This document shows positions 1 through 9,575 of a DNA stretch of 64,000 bases, in pieces. Source of the stretch: Bacillus gaemokensis (GTDB lineage: Bacteria > Bacillota > Bacilli > Bacillales > Bacillaceae_G); assembly GCF_001590835.1 (NCBI RefSeq), contig NZ_LTAQ01000012.1, positions 341,169 to 405,168 of the forward strand. Direction: 5' to 3'. Below the pieces are notes generated by a model. The model saw nothing but the letters and a program-made list of their open reading frames with translations. It searched no databases and was not told the DNA's origin. Every line of letters begins with the position of its first letter. Position 1 is the first letter of the stretch. A program made the position numbers and the translations under genes.

Positions 1-27
1 CGAAGAAAACAAAAAACTGGAGGATAT

Positions 28-1539
28 ATGGGGAAAAATCAAAGTGTTTATAAGGAGAGCGGACAAGTTATCTCTTTTAATCAATTAGCGGATTTCTTTT
101 ATAAAAAAGGGATGAAGGCTTATCGTAATCACAAATTACAAGATGCAATTAAATATTTTCGAAGAGCAGCACAAAGTGAGAAAGAGCCGTTTATTTTATG
201 CCAGTTAGCAACGGTATTATCTGAGGTTGGAGAGTATCAAGAATCGAATCAAATTTTCTTGAAACTCATTCGTTCTAATCCTGATATTGAACAGTGCTAT
301 TACTTTGTAGCTAATAATTATGCATATCTTGGATTATTTCAGCAGGCGAAAAAGTATGCAGAGCAATATTTGGAGGTTGCCACAGAAAAGGAATTTGTGG
401 AAGATACGCTAGAATTGCTTGAAATTATGGAAGAAGAATCGATGGATGCGGAAGAAATCGAAGATGAGGATGAGTTAATTGTCATGCAAGAACAGGCGAA
501 TCGTTACATTCGTAGCGGGCAATTAGAAGAAGCGATTGCTACACTTGAAGTTGTTACGAAAGATTATCCAGAATTTTGGTCGGGTTATAACAACTTAGCA
601 ATTGCTCATTTTCAGTTAGGTAATGTAGATAAGGCACTCAAGTTAACGGAAATGATTTTAGAGAAAAATCCTGGTAATATTCACGCGCTTTGTAATACGC
701 TTATTTTTCTATATTCAATTGGAGAGCATAAACAAGTAGAAGCATTAGCAGAACAATTAGAATCTGTATATCCGATGTCATTTGAGCATCGTTTAAAGCT
801 TGGGACAACATTTGCAACAATTGGTCATTTTGCGCCTGCGTATAAGTGGTTAAGGTTATTAAAACGCCAAGGGTATGAGGGCGATGTTAGCTTTTATTAT
901 TGGTTTGCATACTCTGCTTATATGGTAAAGGATCAGCATACAGCGGAAAAAATGTGGAAATTAGTTGTAGAATTACATCCTGATAAAAAAGGAAAAGAGC
1001 CGTGGAATGCTTTAAATCTAGCTGACGAAGGGCAAAATGTTTTATTTGAAGAACTGCGAAAGTCTTTTCAGCAAAGTGCAACGTTAGAAGAACAAATGTT
1101 AGCACTGTATTTAATGAATGAACTAACAACACCTGAAAAAATCGGTTTTTTCTTTGATGTAGCGCAAGCTAAAAATGGTGTGCCGATTGTTTCTCAGCTT
1201 GCAAAGTACTTCTTTTTACTTAGTAGTCATAAGAGTATTCCAGGAGATTTACAACCGTTTGAACAATGTATTCGGATCGCGGATGCCTTATATAACTATA
1301 CGAGTAAAGAAGACGAATTGGTTGAAGAGTGCTTACATTTTTGGTTTTGTACTTTTATACGTTTATATACATCTGGGACGGTCTTTACGAATGTGTTTGG
1401 TTGGTCTGCGGCGATCGAATATGTTGTCCGCCTAGAACAAAAAAACAAGATGACACAGGAAGAACTTGGAAATGCATATAATGTATCAGTGGCAACTGTG
1501 AGAAAATATGTGCAAGCGGTAAAACGTACACATGCATAA
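28..1539 (+). CDS. yvcD: TPR-repeat protein (YvcD-like)
   Basis: A 503-residue soluble protein made mostly of tetratricopeptide repeats, which form helical scaffolds for protein binding. Repeat-like segments with the alternating small/aromatic pattern (for example A-KYFRRAAQ near 40 and GYNNLAIAHFQLGN near 190-205) run from about residue 25 to 330, with an acidic stretch near 135-155. The last 30 residues (TQEELGNAYNVSVATVRKYV) look like a helix-turn-helix, so it may also touch DNA; that is inference. An ATG start 3 nt after GGAGGA-type sequence at 18-24 is supported. It sits directly upstream of trxB, as the yvcD gene does in Bacillus subtilis. No partner is known to me. Confidence 0.85.
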   Translation: MGKNQSVYKESGQVISFNQLADFFYKKGMKAYRNHKLQDAIKYFRRAAQSEKEPFILCQLATVLSEVGEYQESNQIFLKLIRSNPDIEQCYYFVANNYAYLGLFQQAKKYAEQYLEVATEKEFVEDTLELLEIMEEESMDAEEIEDEDELIVMQEQANRYIRSGQLEEAIATLEVVTKDYPEFWSGYNNLAIAHFQLGNVDKALKLTEMILEKNPGNIHALCNTLIFLYSIGEHKQVEALAEQLESVYPMSFEHRLKLGTTFATIGHFAPAYKWLRLLKRQGYEGDVSFYYWFAYSAYMVKDQHTAEKMWKLVVELHPDKKGKEPWNALNLADEGQNVLFEELRKSFQQSATLEEQMLALYLMNELTTPEKIGFFFDVAQAKNGVPIVSQLAKYFFLLSSHKSIPGDLQPFEQCIRIADALYNYTSKEDELVEECLHFWFCTFIRLYTSGTVFTNVFGWSAAIEYVVRLEQKNKMTQEELGNAYNVSVATVRKYVQAVKRTHA

Positions 1540-1547
1540 GCAAATCA

Positions 1548-1577
1548 TTGGGAAAAAAACGATGCTAACAGTATAAT
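1548..1577 (+). promoter_or_regulatory. Likely sigma-A promoter of trxB
   Basis: TTGGGA at 1548-1553 and TATAAT at 1572-1577 are separated by 18 nt, just after the stop codon of the upstream TPR gene. The -10 is a perfect match and the -35 is fair. This suggests trxB is expressed separately from the TPR gene. Only the sequence match supports this. Confidence 0.6.
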
Positions 1578-1601
1578 GAGGGTAAGTTACGGTAGGAATG
1601 A

Positions 1602-2573
<972 letters not shown>

Positions 2574-2596
2574 GGGATGTGATTCCCTGTTGAGAA

Positions 2597-2633
2597 GGAA
2601 GCTACCTGTATGGATGGTAGCTTTCTTTTTTTA
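2597..2633 (+). terminator. Rho-independent terminator after trxB
   Basis: AAGCTACC (2599-2606) pairs with GGTAGCTT (2616-2623) across an 8-nt loop and is followed by a T-rich run. Confidence 0.85.
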
Positions 2634-2748
2634 TTTTCTACCTAAAATGTCAAATGTTTGTCAAAATTTTTTTGGCTTACAAGATACCTTATTGTTATAC
2701 TAGAATTTATGGAAAAAATGACTATGAGAAATGAGGAGTTTATTCAGT

Positions 2749-3555
2749 ATGGAATGGCGTAATATATATCGTGGATTTTGTATGGGTGTTAGTGATTTAA
2801 TTCCTGGTGTTAGTGGCGGAACAATTGCTGTTGTACTAGGGATTTATGAACAATTACTTGCGGCGATTGGTGGATTCTTTAGTCGTGAGTGGAAAAAGCA
2901 TTTAGGTTTTTTAATTCCGCTTGGTGCTGGTGTAGCGGCAGCGTTTTTAACATTAAGTCATGTTATTAAATACTTATTGGCAAATCACTATGAGCCAACA
3001 CAGTTTTTCTTTCTTGGTTTAATCTTAAGTATTTTACCAATGTTAATGAGGGAAGCAAACGCAAAGGAAACATTTAAAGGTGGACATACTGTTCTATTAC
3101 TTGTTGCAGCGGTTCTTGTAGCTGTTACGGCATTCTTTAAGCCAGATAAAGCAGCGGACCCGATTACGACGTTAACAATTTTAAATACGATTGGTCTATT
3201 TTTTGCGGGGTGGATGGCTAGTATGGCCATGCTTCTTCCAGGAATCAGTGGATCATTTATTTTATTAATTATCGGTGTATATCCAACAGCAATTAATGCT
3301 TTAACAACATTGAACTTGCCTTTAATTGCAGTAATTGGTGCAGGTGTTATGGTTGGATTTGTTGTGAGTAGTAAGGGAATTAGCTATTTATTAAAATATT
3401 TTAAAAGTGCAACATTTGCTGCGATTATCGGACTTGTAATTGGATCAATCGCAGTGGTATTTCCAGGCGTGCCGACAGGTGGTATGTCGATTGTAAGTTC
3501 TATTATTACGTTTATATTAGGATTTGCGATTGTATCGTATTTTGGTAAAAAATAA
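2749..3555 (+). CDS. DUF368 membrane protein, probable undecaprenyl phosphate translocase (PopT family)
   Basis: A 268-residue polytopic membrane protein with about eight hydrophobic segments. It opens with the family signature GVSDLIPGVSGGT and repeats a related motif MLLPGISGSF near residue 160, giving the internal pseudo-symmetry typical of DUF368. Established knowledge: DUF368 proteins were shown to recycle undecaprenyl phosphate across the cytoplasmic membrane alongside DedA proteins. Start is the ATG at 2749, 10 nt after GAGGAG; an upstream in-frame ATG at 2731 overlaps that site. It is flanked by terminators on both sides, so it is probably its own transcription unit. Confidence 0.88.
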   Translation: MEWRNIYRGFCMGVSDLIPGVSGGTIAVVLGIYEQLLAAIGGFFSREWKKHLGFLIPLGAGVAAAFLTLSHVIKYLLANHYEPTQFFFLGLILSILPMLMREANAKETFKGGHTVLLLVAAVLVAVTAFFKPDKAADPITTLTILNTIGLFFAGWMASMAMLLPGISGSFILLIIGVYPTAINALTTLNLPLIAVIGAGVMVGFVVSSKGISYLLKYFKSATFAAIIGLVIGSIAVVFPGVPTGGMSIVSSIITFILGFAIVSYFGKK

Positions 3556-3588
3556 GTGATTGGGGGATAGCCCTCAATCACTTTTTTG
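3556..3588 (+). terminator. Rho-independent terminator after the DUF368 gene
   Basis: GTGATTG pairs with CAATCAC and the inner GGG with CCC; a run of six T follows at 3582-3587. Confidence 0.85.
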
Positions 3589-3614
3589 TTTAATCGTACC
3601 CTTATGCTCCTTCA

Positions 3615-3643
3615 TTGTGGCAAACAGTTTTTGATAGTATAAT
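3615..3643 (+). promoter_or_regulatory. Likely sigma-A promoter of the yvcI-rapZ-yvcK-whiA-crh operon
   Basis: TTGTGG at 3615-3620, a 17-nt spacer and TATAAT at 3638-3643. It is the only strong match upstream of five closely spaced co-directional genes, so it probably drives the whole block. Confidence 0.55.
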
Positions 3644-3695
3644 GAGGTGAGTATGTGGCGAAGAAATTCGTTATAAGTAGCTGAGGTGAAGAAAC

Positions 3696-4154
3696 ATGCA
3701 AAGAGTAACAAACTGTGTGTTAATTAAAGATAATGAAGTACTCCTACTGCAAAAGCCACGCCGAAATTGGTGGGTTGCACCAGGCGGGAAAATGGAGCGC
3801 GGTGAAACAGTAAAAGATTCAGTTGTTCGCGAATATCGGGAAGAAACAGGTATTTATTTAAAGAACCCAGCATTAAAGGGTGTTTTCACTTTTGTCATCC
3901 AAGAAGGTGATAAGGTTGTTTCCGAATGGATGATGTTTTCCTTCTTAGCAACAGAGTTTGCAGGAGAAAACAAATTAGAAAGCGAAGAAGGCATCATTGG
4001 TTGGCATACATTTGATAAAATCGATGCTTTAGCAATGGCGCCGGGAGACTATCATATTATTGATTATTTAATTAAAGGAAATGGAATCATTTACGGTACG
4101 TTTGTATATACACCAGATTTTGAATTACTTTCATATCGATTGGACCCAAGCTAA
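3696..4154 (+). CDS. yvcI: NUDIX hydrolase (YvcI)
   Basis: A 152-residue NUDIX-family hydrolase that should cleave nucleoside diphosphates linked to another group. The complete NUDIX box is present at residues 31-53: G, five residues, E, seven residues, REYREETGI, matching GX5EX7REUXEEXGU. The N-terminal part looks like the MutT/8-oxo-dGTPase branch, but substrate cannot be read from sequence. GAGGTG precedes the ATG. It starts the conserved yvcI-rapZ-yvcK-whiA-crh run, separated from rapZ by 21 nt, and is probably co-transcribed with it. Confidence 0.92.
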   Translation: MQRVTNCVLIKDNEVLLLQKPRRNWWVAPGGKMERGETVKDSVVREYREETGIYLKNPALKGVFTFVIQEGDKVVSEWMMFSFLATEFAGENKLESEEGIIGWHTFDKIDALAMAPGDYHIIDYLIKGNGIIYGTFVYTPDFELLSYRLDPS

Positions 4155-4175
4155 GCCGTTAAGGAGGGGGATACA

Positions 4176-5057
4176 ATGACAGCACATAATGATATAAAGA
4201 TGGTAATTATTACAGGGATGTCTGGTGCAGGAAAGACAGTAGCCCTGCAAAGTTTTGAAGATTTAGGATATTTTTGTGTAGATAATTTACCTCCGATGTT
4301 ATTGCCGAAGTTTGTTGAACTGATGGCAGATTCAAAAGGAAAAATGAATAAAGTGGCACTTGGTATTGATTTACGTGGCCGCGAATTTTTTGAACATTTA
4401 TGGGGAGCTCTTGATGATTTATCTGAACGCACTTGGATTATTCCTCATATTTTATTTTTAGATGCGAAAGATAGCACGCTTGTAACTCGTTACAAAGAAA
4501 CAAGACGTTCGCATCCACTAGCGCCAACTGGCTTGCCGTTAAAAGGTATTGAAGCAGAGCGTGATTTATTAACTGATATGAAAGCAAGAGCAAATATTGT
4601 ACTCGATACGTCTGATTTAAAACCAAAAGAATTACGTGAAAAAATTGTTCATCTATTTTCAACGGATAGTGAACAAGCGTTTCGTGTAAATGTCATGTCA
4701 TTTGGATTTAAATACGGCATTCCAATTGATGCAGATTTAGTATTTGATGTTCGTTTTTTACCAAATCCATACTATATTCCACAAATGAAGCCATTAACAG
4801 GACTTGATGAGGAAGTTTCGTCATATGTGCTCAAATTTAATGAAACACATAAGTTTTTAGAAAAGTTGACGGATCTTATTAGTTTCATGCTTCCGCATTA
4901 TAAACGAGAAGGTAAGAGTCAGCTTGTAATTGCAATTGGATGTACAGGTGGACAACATCGTTCTGTTACGCTTGCAGAATACCTTGGGAAACATTTGAAA
5001 CCAGAATATATTGTTCATGTATCTCATCGTGATGTGGAGAAGAGAAAGGGCCATTAA
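4176..5057 (+). CDS. rapZ: RNase adapter/nucleotide-binding protein RapZ (YvcJ)
   Basis: A 293-residue P-loop protein. The Walker A motif GMSGAGKT is at residues 14-21, and the C-terminal domain has the family segment [11 protein letters not shown] near 255-265. Enterobacterial RapZ controls glmS mRNA through RNase E; the Bacillus homologue YvcJ hydrolyses GTP and was linked to competence, and its exact role is less clear. An AAGGAGGGGG ribosome binding site precedes the ATG. It lies 3 nt upstream of the next gene, so translation is probably coupled. Confidence 0.95.
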   Translation: MTAHNDIKMVIITGMSGAGKTVALQSFEDLGYFCVDNLPPMLLPKFVELMADSKGKMNKVALGIDLRGREFFEHLWGALDDLSERTWIIPHILFLDAKDSTLVTRYKETRRSHPLAPTGLPLKGIEAERDLLTDMKARANIVLDTSDLKPKELREKIVHLFSTDSEQAFRVNVMSFGFKYGIPIDADLVFDVRFLPNPYYIPQMKPLTGLDEEVSSYVLKFNETHKFLEKLTDLISFMLPHYKREGKSQLVIAIGCTGGQHRSVTLAEYLGKHLKPEYIVHVSHRDVEKRKGH

Positions 5058-5060
5058 GGG

Positions 5061-6014
5061 ATGAAAAAAGAGAGAAAACCTAGAATTGTCATCATGGGAG
5101 GAGGAACCGGGCTATCTGTTTTATTGCGAGGATTGAAAAAATATCCCGTTGATATTACAGCGGTTGTTACGGTTGCCGATGATGGAGGCAGTTCGGGTAG
5201 ATTGCGTGATGAGCTAGAAATTCCACCCCCAGGCGATATTCGTAACGTGCTTGTTGCGTTATCGGATGTAGAGCCACTTGTGGAAGCGTTATTTCAACAT
5301 CGTTTTACATCTGGAGAAGGATTAACGGGTCATGCGTTAGGAAATTTATTACTTGCGGGTATGACGTCGATTACAGGGGATTTCTTCCATGCGATTACTG
5401 AAACGAGTAAAGTGTTGAACGTAAGAGGGCGTGTATTACCAGCAGCAAATCAAAGTGTGGTGCTTCATGCAGAACTAGAAGACGGGCAAATTGTAACAGG
5501 TGAATCGAAAATTCCTTACTTTGGAAAGAAAATCAATCGCGTGTTTTTAACCCCAGGTGATGTAGAACCGCTATATGAGACGTTAACTGAAATTCAGCGA
5601 GCTGATTTGCTTGTTTTTGGCCCTGGTAGTTTGTATACAAGTATCTTACCGAATTTAATCGTGAAAAAAATTGGGGACGCTGTTCTTGCTGCAAAAGCGA
5701 AGAAGGTATATGTATGCAATGTTATGACGCAAGCTGGCGAAACGATGGGATATACAGCATTTGATCATGTGCAAGCGTTACATGATCATCTAGGAAAACC
5801 ATTTATCGATACGGCGATTGTAAACAATCATGACATTCCTGCTGAATTACGTAAATTGTATAAAGAAGAAATGTCAGAGCCGGTTGTGGTCGATGAAGAA
5901 CGTTTTGCCGAAAGAAAAATTAATTTGATTCAAGATGAATTAGCAAAGTATGATGACCAAGTTGTAAGGCATGATACATTAAAGTTGGCTTCTATCTTAT
6001 ATTCGTTGTTATAA
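5061..6014 (+). CDS. glmR: Gluconeogenesis factor YvcK/GlmR (UDP-GlcNAc-binding)
   Basis: A 317-residue CofD/YvcK-family protein with the N-terminal nucleotide-sugar-binding loop IMGGGTGLS (about residues 11-19) and VTVADDGGSSGRLRDE near 36-51. In Bacillus it is needed for growth and cell shape on gluconeogenic carbon sources, binds UDP-GlcNAc and stimulates GlmS. The ATG directly follows the rapZ stop, with an A/G-rich ribosome binding site inside the rapZ end. It belongs to the same operon as rapZ and whiA. Confidence 0.95.
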   Translation: MKKERKPRIVIMGGGTGLSVLLRGLKKYPVDITAVVTVADDGGSSGRLRDELEIPPPGDIRNVLVALSDVEPLVEALFQHRFTSGEGLTGHALGNLLLAGMTSITGDFFHAITETSKVLNVRGRVLPAANQSVVLHAELEDGQIVTGESKIPYFGKKINRVFLTPGDVEPLYETLTEIQRADLLVFGPGSLYTSILPNLIVKKIGDAVLAAKAKKVYVCNVMTQAGETMGYTAFDHVQALHDHLGKPFIDTAIVNNHDIPAELRKLYKEEMSEPVVVDEERFAERKINLIQDELAKYDDQVVRHDTLKLASILYSLL

Positions 6015-6101
6015 GCATGCGTTATCTCTTTATGAGATAACGCTACTCATTCATATAGGACAAGATTTTTGTTCCAAAATATCGTATAAGGAGGTGGGAC
6101 T

Positions 6102-7052
6102 GTGTCATTTGCATCAGAAACAAAGAAAGAGCTTACAAAGCTTGAAGTGAAGGAATGCTGTGAGAAAGCAGAATTATCGGCATTACTTCGAATGAACGGA
6201 TCACTTTCTTTTTCAAACCGCCGTCTTTCGATTGATATTCAAACAGAGAATGCAGCAATTGCCAGAAGGATTTATACATTGCTGAAAAAAGGATATGACG
6301 TGACGGTAGAATTACTTGTTCGTAAAAAAATGCGACTTAAGAAAAATAATGTTTATATCGTTCGACTTGTTGAAAAATCTCGTGAAATATTAGCGGATCT
6401 TCAAATTGTCAGAGAAGACTTTTCATTTATTCGCAATATATCCAAAGAATTAATTGAGAAAAAGTGTTGCAAACGATCGTATTTACGAGGCGCATTTTTG
6501 GCAGGTGGTTCAGTAAATAACCCAGAAACATCATCTTATCATTTAGAGGTCTTTTCGTTATACAAGGAACATAATGATTCTATATGTGAACTGATGAACG
6601 GATTTGATTTAAATAGTAAGACGTTGGAAAGGCGTAAAGGGTATATTACGTATTTGAAAGAGGCGGAGAAAATTACGGAGTTTTTAAATATTATTGGTGC
6701 ACATAATGCACTCTTACGCTTTGAAGATATCCGTATTGTTCGTGATATGCGTAATTCAGTCAATCGTTTAGTAAATTGTGAAACAGCCAATTTAAATAAA
6801 ACAATTGGTGCTGCATTAAGACAAATTGAAAATATTCGTTATATCGATGCAACGGTGGGACTGGATGTCTTGCCGGATAAGTTGCAAGAAATAGCGCAAT
6901 TACGTATTGACTATCAAGATGTAACATTGAAAGAATTAGGCGAGATGGTATCTGGGGGGAAAATCAGTAAATCAGGTATCAATCATCGCTTGCGTAAAAT
7001 CGATGAAATTGCAGAGAAATTACGCGCGGGGGAACCGGTAGCAAAAAAATAA
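6102..7052 (+). CDS. whiA: WhiA-type DNA-binding protein
   Basis: A 316-residue protein with the WhiA architecture: an N-terminal LAGLIDADG-endonuclease-like fold that lacks nuclease activity in known members, and a C-terminal helix-turn-helix ([18 protein letters not shown], about residues 272-289). In actinomycetes it activates sporulation division genes; in Bacillus it affects cell division and chromosome segregation. GTG start at 6102 preceded by AAGGAGGTG. Same operon as yvcK. Confidence 0.95.
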   Translation: MSFASETKKELTKLEVKECCEKAELSALLRMNGSLSFSNRRLSIDIQTENAAIARRIYTLLKKGYDVTVELLVRKKMRLKKNNVYIVRLVEKSREILADLQIVREDFSFIRNISKELIEKKCCKRSYLRGAFLAGGSVNNPETSSYHLEVFSLYKEHNDSICELMNGFDLNSKTLERRKGYITYLKEAEKITEFLNIIGAHNALLRFEDIRIVRDMRNSVNRLVNCETANLNKTIGAALRQIENIRYIDATVGLDVLPDKLQEIAQLRIDYQDVTLKELGEMVSGGKISKSGINHRLRKIDEIAEKLRAGEPVAKK

Positions 7053-7073
7053 CGGTAAAGGGGAAATGGAGCT

Positions 7074-7331
7074 GTGGTTCAAAAAAAGGTTGAAGTTTCA
7101 TTAAAAAACGGCTTACAAGCACGTCCGGCTGCGTTGTTTGTACAAGAGGCAAATCGTTTTCATGCTGATATTTTCATTGAGAAAGATGGAAAAACAGTCA
7201 ATGCGAAGAGCATAATGGGGATTATGAGCTTAGCAATTGGATCTGGCAGCAACGTAACAATTACTACAGAAGGTTCAGATGCAGAAGATGCTTTAGAAGC
7301 ACTAGCTGCATATGTGCAAAATAAACAGTAA
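7074..7331 (+). CDS. crh: Crh, HPr-like catabolite repression protein
   Basis: An 85-residue HPr paralogue. The active-site histidine of HPr is replaced by Gln15 (GLQARPAA), so it cannot carry phosphate for the sugar phosphotransferase system, while Ser46 (NAKSIMG), the HPr kinase target, is retained. Ser46-phosphorylated Crh acts as a CcpA corepressor in Bacillus. GTG start at 7074 after GGAG. It closes the yvcI-whiA operon and is followed by a terminator. Confidence 0.96.
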   Translation: MVQKKVEVSLKNGLQARPAALFVQEANRFHADIFIEKDGKTVNAKSIMGIMSLAIGSGSNVTITTEGSDAEDALEALAAYVQNKQ

Positions 7332-7332
7332 A

Positions 7333-7362
7333 AAGCTATCGCATGGAGCGATAGCTTTTTTA
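7333..7362 (+). terminator. Terminator of the yvcI-crh operon
   Basis: AAGCTATCGC pairs with GCGATAGCTT around a short loop, then TTTT. A near-identical hairpin recurs at 7536-7568 on the far side of an inserted repeat. Confidence 0.85.
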
Positions 7363-7374
7363 GATTGAATAATC

Positions 7375-7537
7375 ATGTTGTATATTGTCGAACGGTCGAT
7401 ATGTTGTGTCGAATCGCCGATATATGGTGAGAAGCGGTCGATATATTTTAAAAAGCGCTGATATATTGTAAGAAACGGTCGATATAAAGTGAGACTTTAA
7501 TCAGTGGGGAGCTTACTGTCCGTTAATGCGGGATAAA
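7375..7537 (+). repeat. Dispersed repeat A, copy 1 (about 160 bp with ~21-nt tandem units)
   Basis: Five to six units of 20-21 nt carrying the core CGGTCGATAT occur in tandem (7381-7495), followed by a shared tail ending GCGGGATAAAA. An inverted copy lies at 13132-13303 and a fragment at 35312-35358. The size and the intergenic location resemble the bcr repeats described in the B. cereus group, but I cannot match it to a named member. Confidence 0.8.
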
Positions 7538-7568
7538 AAGGCTATCGCATGTAGCGATAGCCTTTTTG
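7536..7568 (+). terminator. Second crh-type terminator hairpin
   Basis: AAAGGCTATCGC pairs with GCGATAGCCTTT, then more T. The stem is nearly identical to the crh terminator about 200 nt upstream, with repeat A between them. Confidence 0.6.
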
Positions 7569-7574
7569 GGTAGC

Positions 7575-7852
7575 GATTCTGAGCGAGCCGCTTCCGCTTT
7601 TAAGTATATCCAGCTCCAGCGGCTAGAATGGTCGGTGGCTTCGCTTCTTCCGCCGAGGTAAAAAGCACCTCTTTGTCAGAAGCTCCATCCCCCTCCCATT
7701 CTGAGCGAGCCGCTTCCGCTTTTAAGTATATCCAGCTCCAGCGGCTAGAACAGTCGGTCGTTTCACCCCTTCATTCGAGGCAAAAAGCGCCTCGGAATCA
7801 GGGGTTCCAACGCCCTCCTGTTCTAAACGAGCCGCTTCCGCTTTTAAGTATA
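7575..7852. repeat. Dispersed repeat C: two structured units of about 120 bp
   Basis: Two tandem units, preceded by the tail of a third, each framed by AGCGGCT and AGCCGCT. Inside each unit nested arms pair: AGAATGG with CCATTCT and GAGGT with ACCTC in unit 1; AGAACA with TGTTCT and CGAGGC with GCCTCG in unit 2. The arms differ between units but stay complementary, so structure is conserved. Related units occur at 28200-28557. A short open frame crosses it but has no ribosome binding site. Confidence 0.85.
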
Positions 7853-8434
7853 TTAACGATTTGTAAAGATTTTATCGATTAAGCCGTATTCTAGTGCTCT
7901 TTCAGCTGTCATAAAGTTGTCGCGGTCTGTGTCGCGTTGTAGAACTTCTAATGGTTGACCTGTGCGATCAGCAAGAATTTGGTTTAATTTTTCACGTAAG
8001 AATAGGATACGTTTTGCAGCGATTTCGATTTCCGTTGCTTGGCCTTGTGCGCCGCCAAGTGGTTGGTGAATCATAACTTCACTGTTTGGAAGTGCGAAAC
8101 GTTTTCCTTTTTCACCTGCTGCAAGTAAGAAAGCACCCATAGATGCTGCCATACCGATACAAATTGTTGAAACTTGTGGTTTAATAAATTGCATTGTATC
8201 GTAAATTGCCATACCTGCTGTGATAGAACCACCAGGGCTGTTGATGTATATGTGAATATCTTTTTCAGGGTCTTGGGATTCCAAGAATAAAAGTTGGGAA
8301 ACGATTGAGTTTGCTACGTTGTCATCAATTGCGCTACCAAGCATAATGATGCGGTCTTTTAATAGGCGTGAGTAAATATCGTAAGCGCGTTCTCCACGAT
8401 TTGTTTGTTCAATTACTGTAGGAATTAAATTCAT
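7853..8434 (-). CDS. clpP: ATP-dependent Clp protease proteolytic subunit
   Basis: A 193-residue serine protease subunit that forms the tetradecameric Clp chamber with ClpX, ClpC or ClpE. The catalytic triad is Ser98 (GMAASMG), His123 (MIHQPLG) and Asp172 (TDRDN). The ATG is preceded by AAAGGAGG. The promoter region carries a CtsR-like operator, so heat-shock and protein-stress induction is expected. It is oriented opposite to the crh operon, and dispersed repeats fill the space between the two gene ends. Confidence 0.97.
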   Translation of the reverse strand: MNLIPTVIEQTNRGERAYDIYSRLLKDRIIMLGSAIDDNVANSIVSQLLFLESQDPEKDIHIYINSPGGSITAGMAIYDTMQFIKPQVSTICIGMAASMGAFLLAAGEKGKRFALPNSEVMIHQPLGGAQGQATEIEIAAKRILFLREKLNQILADRTGQPLEVLQRDTDRDNFMTAERALEYGLIDKIFTNR

Positions 8435-8469
8435 CTGTTATTTCCTCCTTTGAAAGCTTTCTTAGTCTT

Positions 8470-8499
8470 ATAATACAATTATGGTCAATAAAGGTCAAA
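8470..8499 (-). promoter_or_regulatory. clpP sigma-A promoter with overlapping CtsR operator
   Basis: On the minus strand TTGACC and TATTAT are separated by 17 nt. On the plus strand GGTCAAT-AAA-GGTCAAA (8483-8499) is the direct heptad repeat with 3-nt spacing recognised by CtsR (consensus RGTCAAA-NAN-RGTCAAA). The operator covers the -35 and the spacer, consistent with repression. Confidence 0.8.
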
Positions 8500-8637
8500 C
8501 GAAACCACCTTAAATCAAAAAAATATGTAGTTGTACCATGATTTATTCGCTATGTTTTTGGAATTCCCTGCTTATGTATCTTCAACATCATAACCGAATT
8601 ATATAAATTTAAACGTAATGGAAGAAGTGGATTGTTT

Positions 8638-8678
8638 GTAAAAAAGAAAAGAACGCCTTTTCTATAGAAGCGTTCTCT
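8638..8678 (-). terminator. Terminator of the spoVA2/2Duf operon
   Basis: On the minus strand AGAACGCTT pairs with AGGCGTTCT (one mismatch) and runs into a TTTCTTTTTT tract. It lies just after the last gene of the operon. Confidence 0.7.
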
Positions 8679-8684
8679 CGTATA

Positions 8685-9554
8685 TTATTCTTTTAGCAGA
8701 TAGGTTACTCTATTTAAAATGGTTTCGATATGTTTTGCGTTTTTACTATACATTTGACTTGCTGATTTTGATTGTGTTGCTAATGAGAATAACTCAAGAT
8801 CAGCCTGGCATTTCTTTAAGGAAGCTAATAATAATGGCTTATCTTGAGGAGAGGGCATTTGAAGTTTATCATCATAGATATCGACAGTGAGTTGGCCGTA
8901 AGAGTCAACTTGTCCAATGAAGACATTTTCTATCATAACCCCGATTTTTTCTAATTCGGCGTGAAGCCAGGCGCGATTATGGCCACTAGCTGAAAGAGGT
9001 TCATCTAGTACATTTCCATCCATAATTACTGTTTGTGTTTCTTTTGAAGGTGCGATTTGTAGACCAATATCTTTCGGAGTAAGAGGTTGTTTATCTCTTT
9101 TTAACAAGACATTTAGTTCACCGCCCGACTCCAGTACAGCATATTCAATATCTGCTATATTAAACGCATTCTTCTTTCTAAGAAGCTCTAGTAATTCATC
9201 AATTGTATAATTTTCTTTTTTTAAATTATCCTCAAGAACTTTCCCATCTTTTATAAAAACGGTCGCTTTTCCTTCAATGAAATTTCTAAGTCGCTTGTTT
9301 TTTAAAGCAATCATACCTGCGAAAAATGGAACAAGAGAAAAAACAAGCATACTAGAAACACCGTGCCAAAAATTTCGTTCCAGTCCTGTTGTAACTTCAG
9401 CGGCGATGTTACCGATTGTCAAGCCTGCAACATATTCGAAAAATGAAAGCTGTGAAATTTGCCTTTTCCCAAGCAATTTTGTCATTGAAAATAAAATAAC
9501 TAAGAGAGCGAGGGAACGTATAATGACAAGCAGCCAGTCTGATACATGAGGCAT
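8685..9554 (-). CDS. DUF421 + DUF1657 membrane protein (2Duf type, YetF family)
   Basis: A 289-residue protein with three N-terminal membrane helices (about residues 8-85) and a soluble DUF421/YetF region. The last ~45 residues (ASLKKCQADLELFSLATQ and on) resemble the separate DUF1657 proteins in this operon, so this is the two-domain fusion called 2Duf. Established knowledge: in the spoVA2mob operon of heat-resistant Bacillus spores, the 2Duf protein is a main contributor to wet-heat resistance, probably in the spore inner membrane. Its place as last gene of a spoVA operon supports that role. ATG preceded by AGGAGGA. Confidence 0.87.
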   Translation of the reverse strand: MPHVSDWLLVIIRSLALLVILFSMTKLLGKRQISQLSFFEYVAGLTIGNIAAEVTTGLERNFWHGVSSMLVFSLVPFFAGMIALKNKRLRNFIEGKATVFIKDGKVLEDNLKKENYTIDELLELLRKKNAFNIADIEYAVLESGGELNVLLKRDKQPLTPKDIGLQIAPSKETQTVIMDGNVLDEPLSASGHNRAWLHAELEKIGVMIENVFIGQVDSYGQLTVDIYDDKLQMPSPQDKPLLLASLKKCQADLELFSLATQSKSASQMYSKNAKHIETILNRVTYLLKE

Positions 9555-9575
9555 GTTAATTTCCTCCTGTTCTAC

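Noticed and set aside
7628-7882. 84-codon plus-strand frame before clpP
   Set aside because: It lies entirely in the structured repeat C units and the clpP end, with no ribosome binding site.
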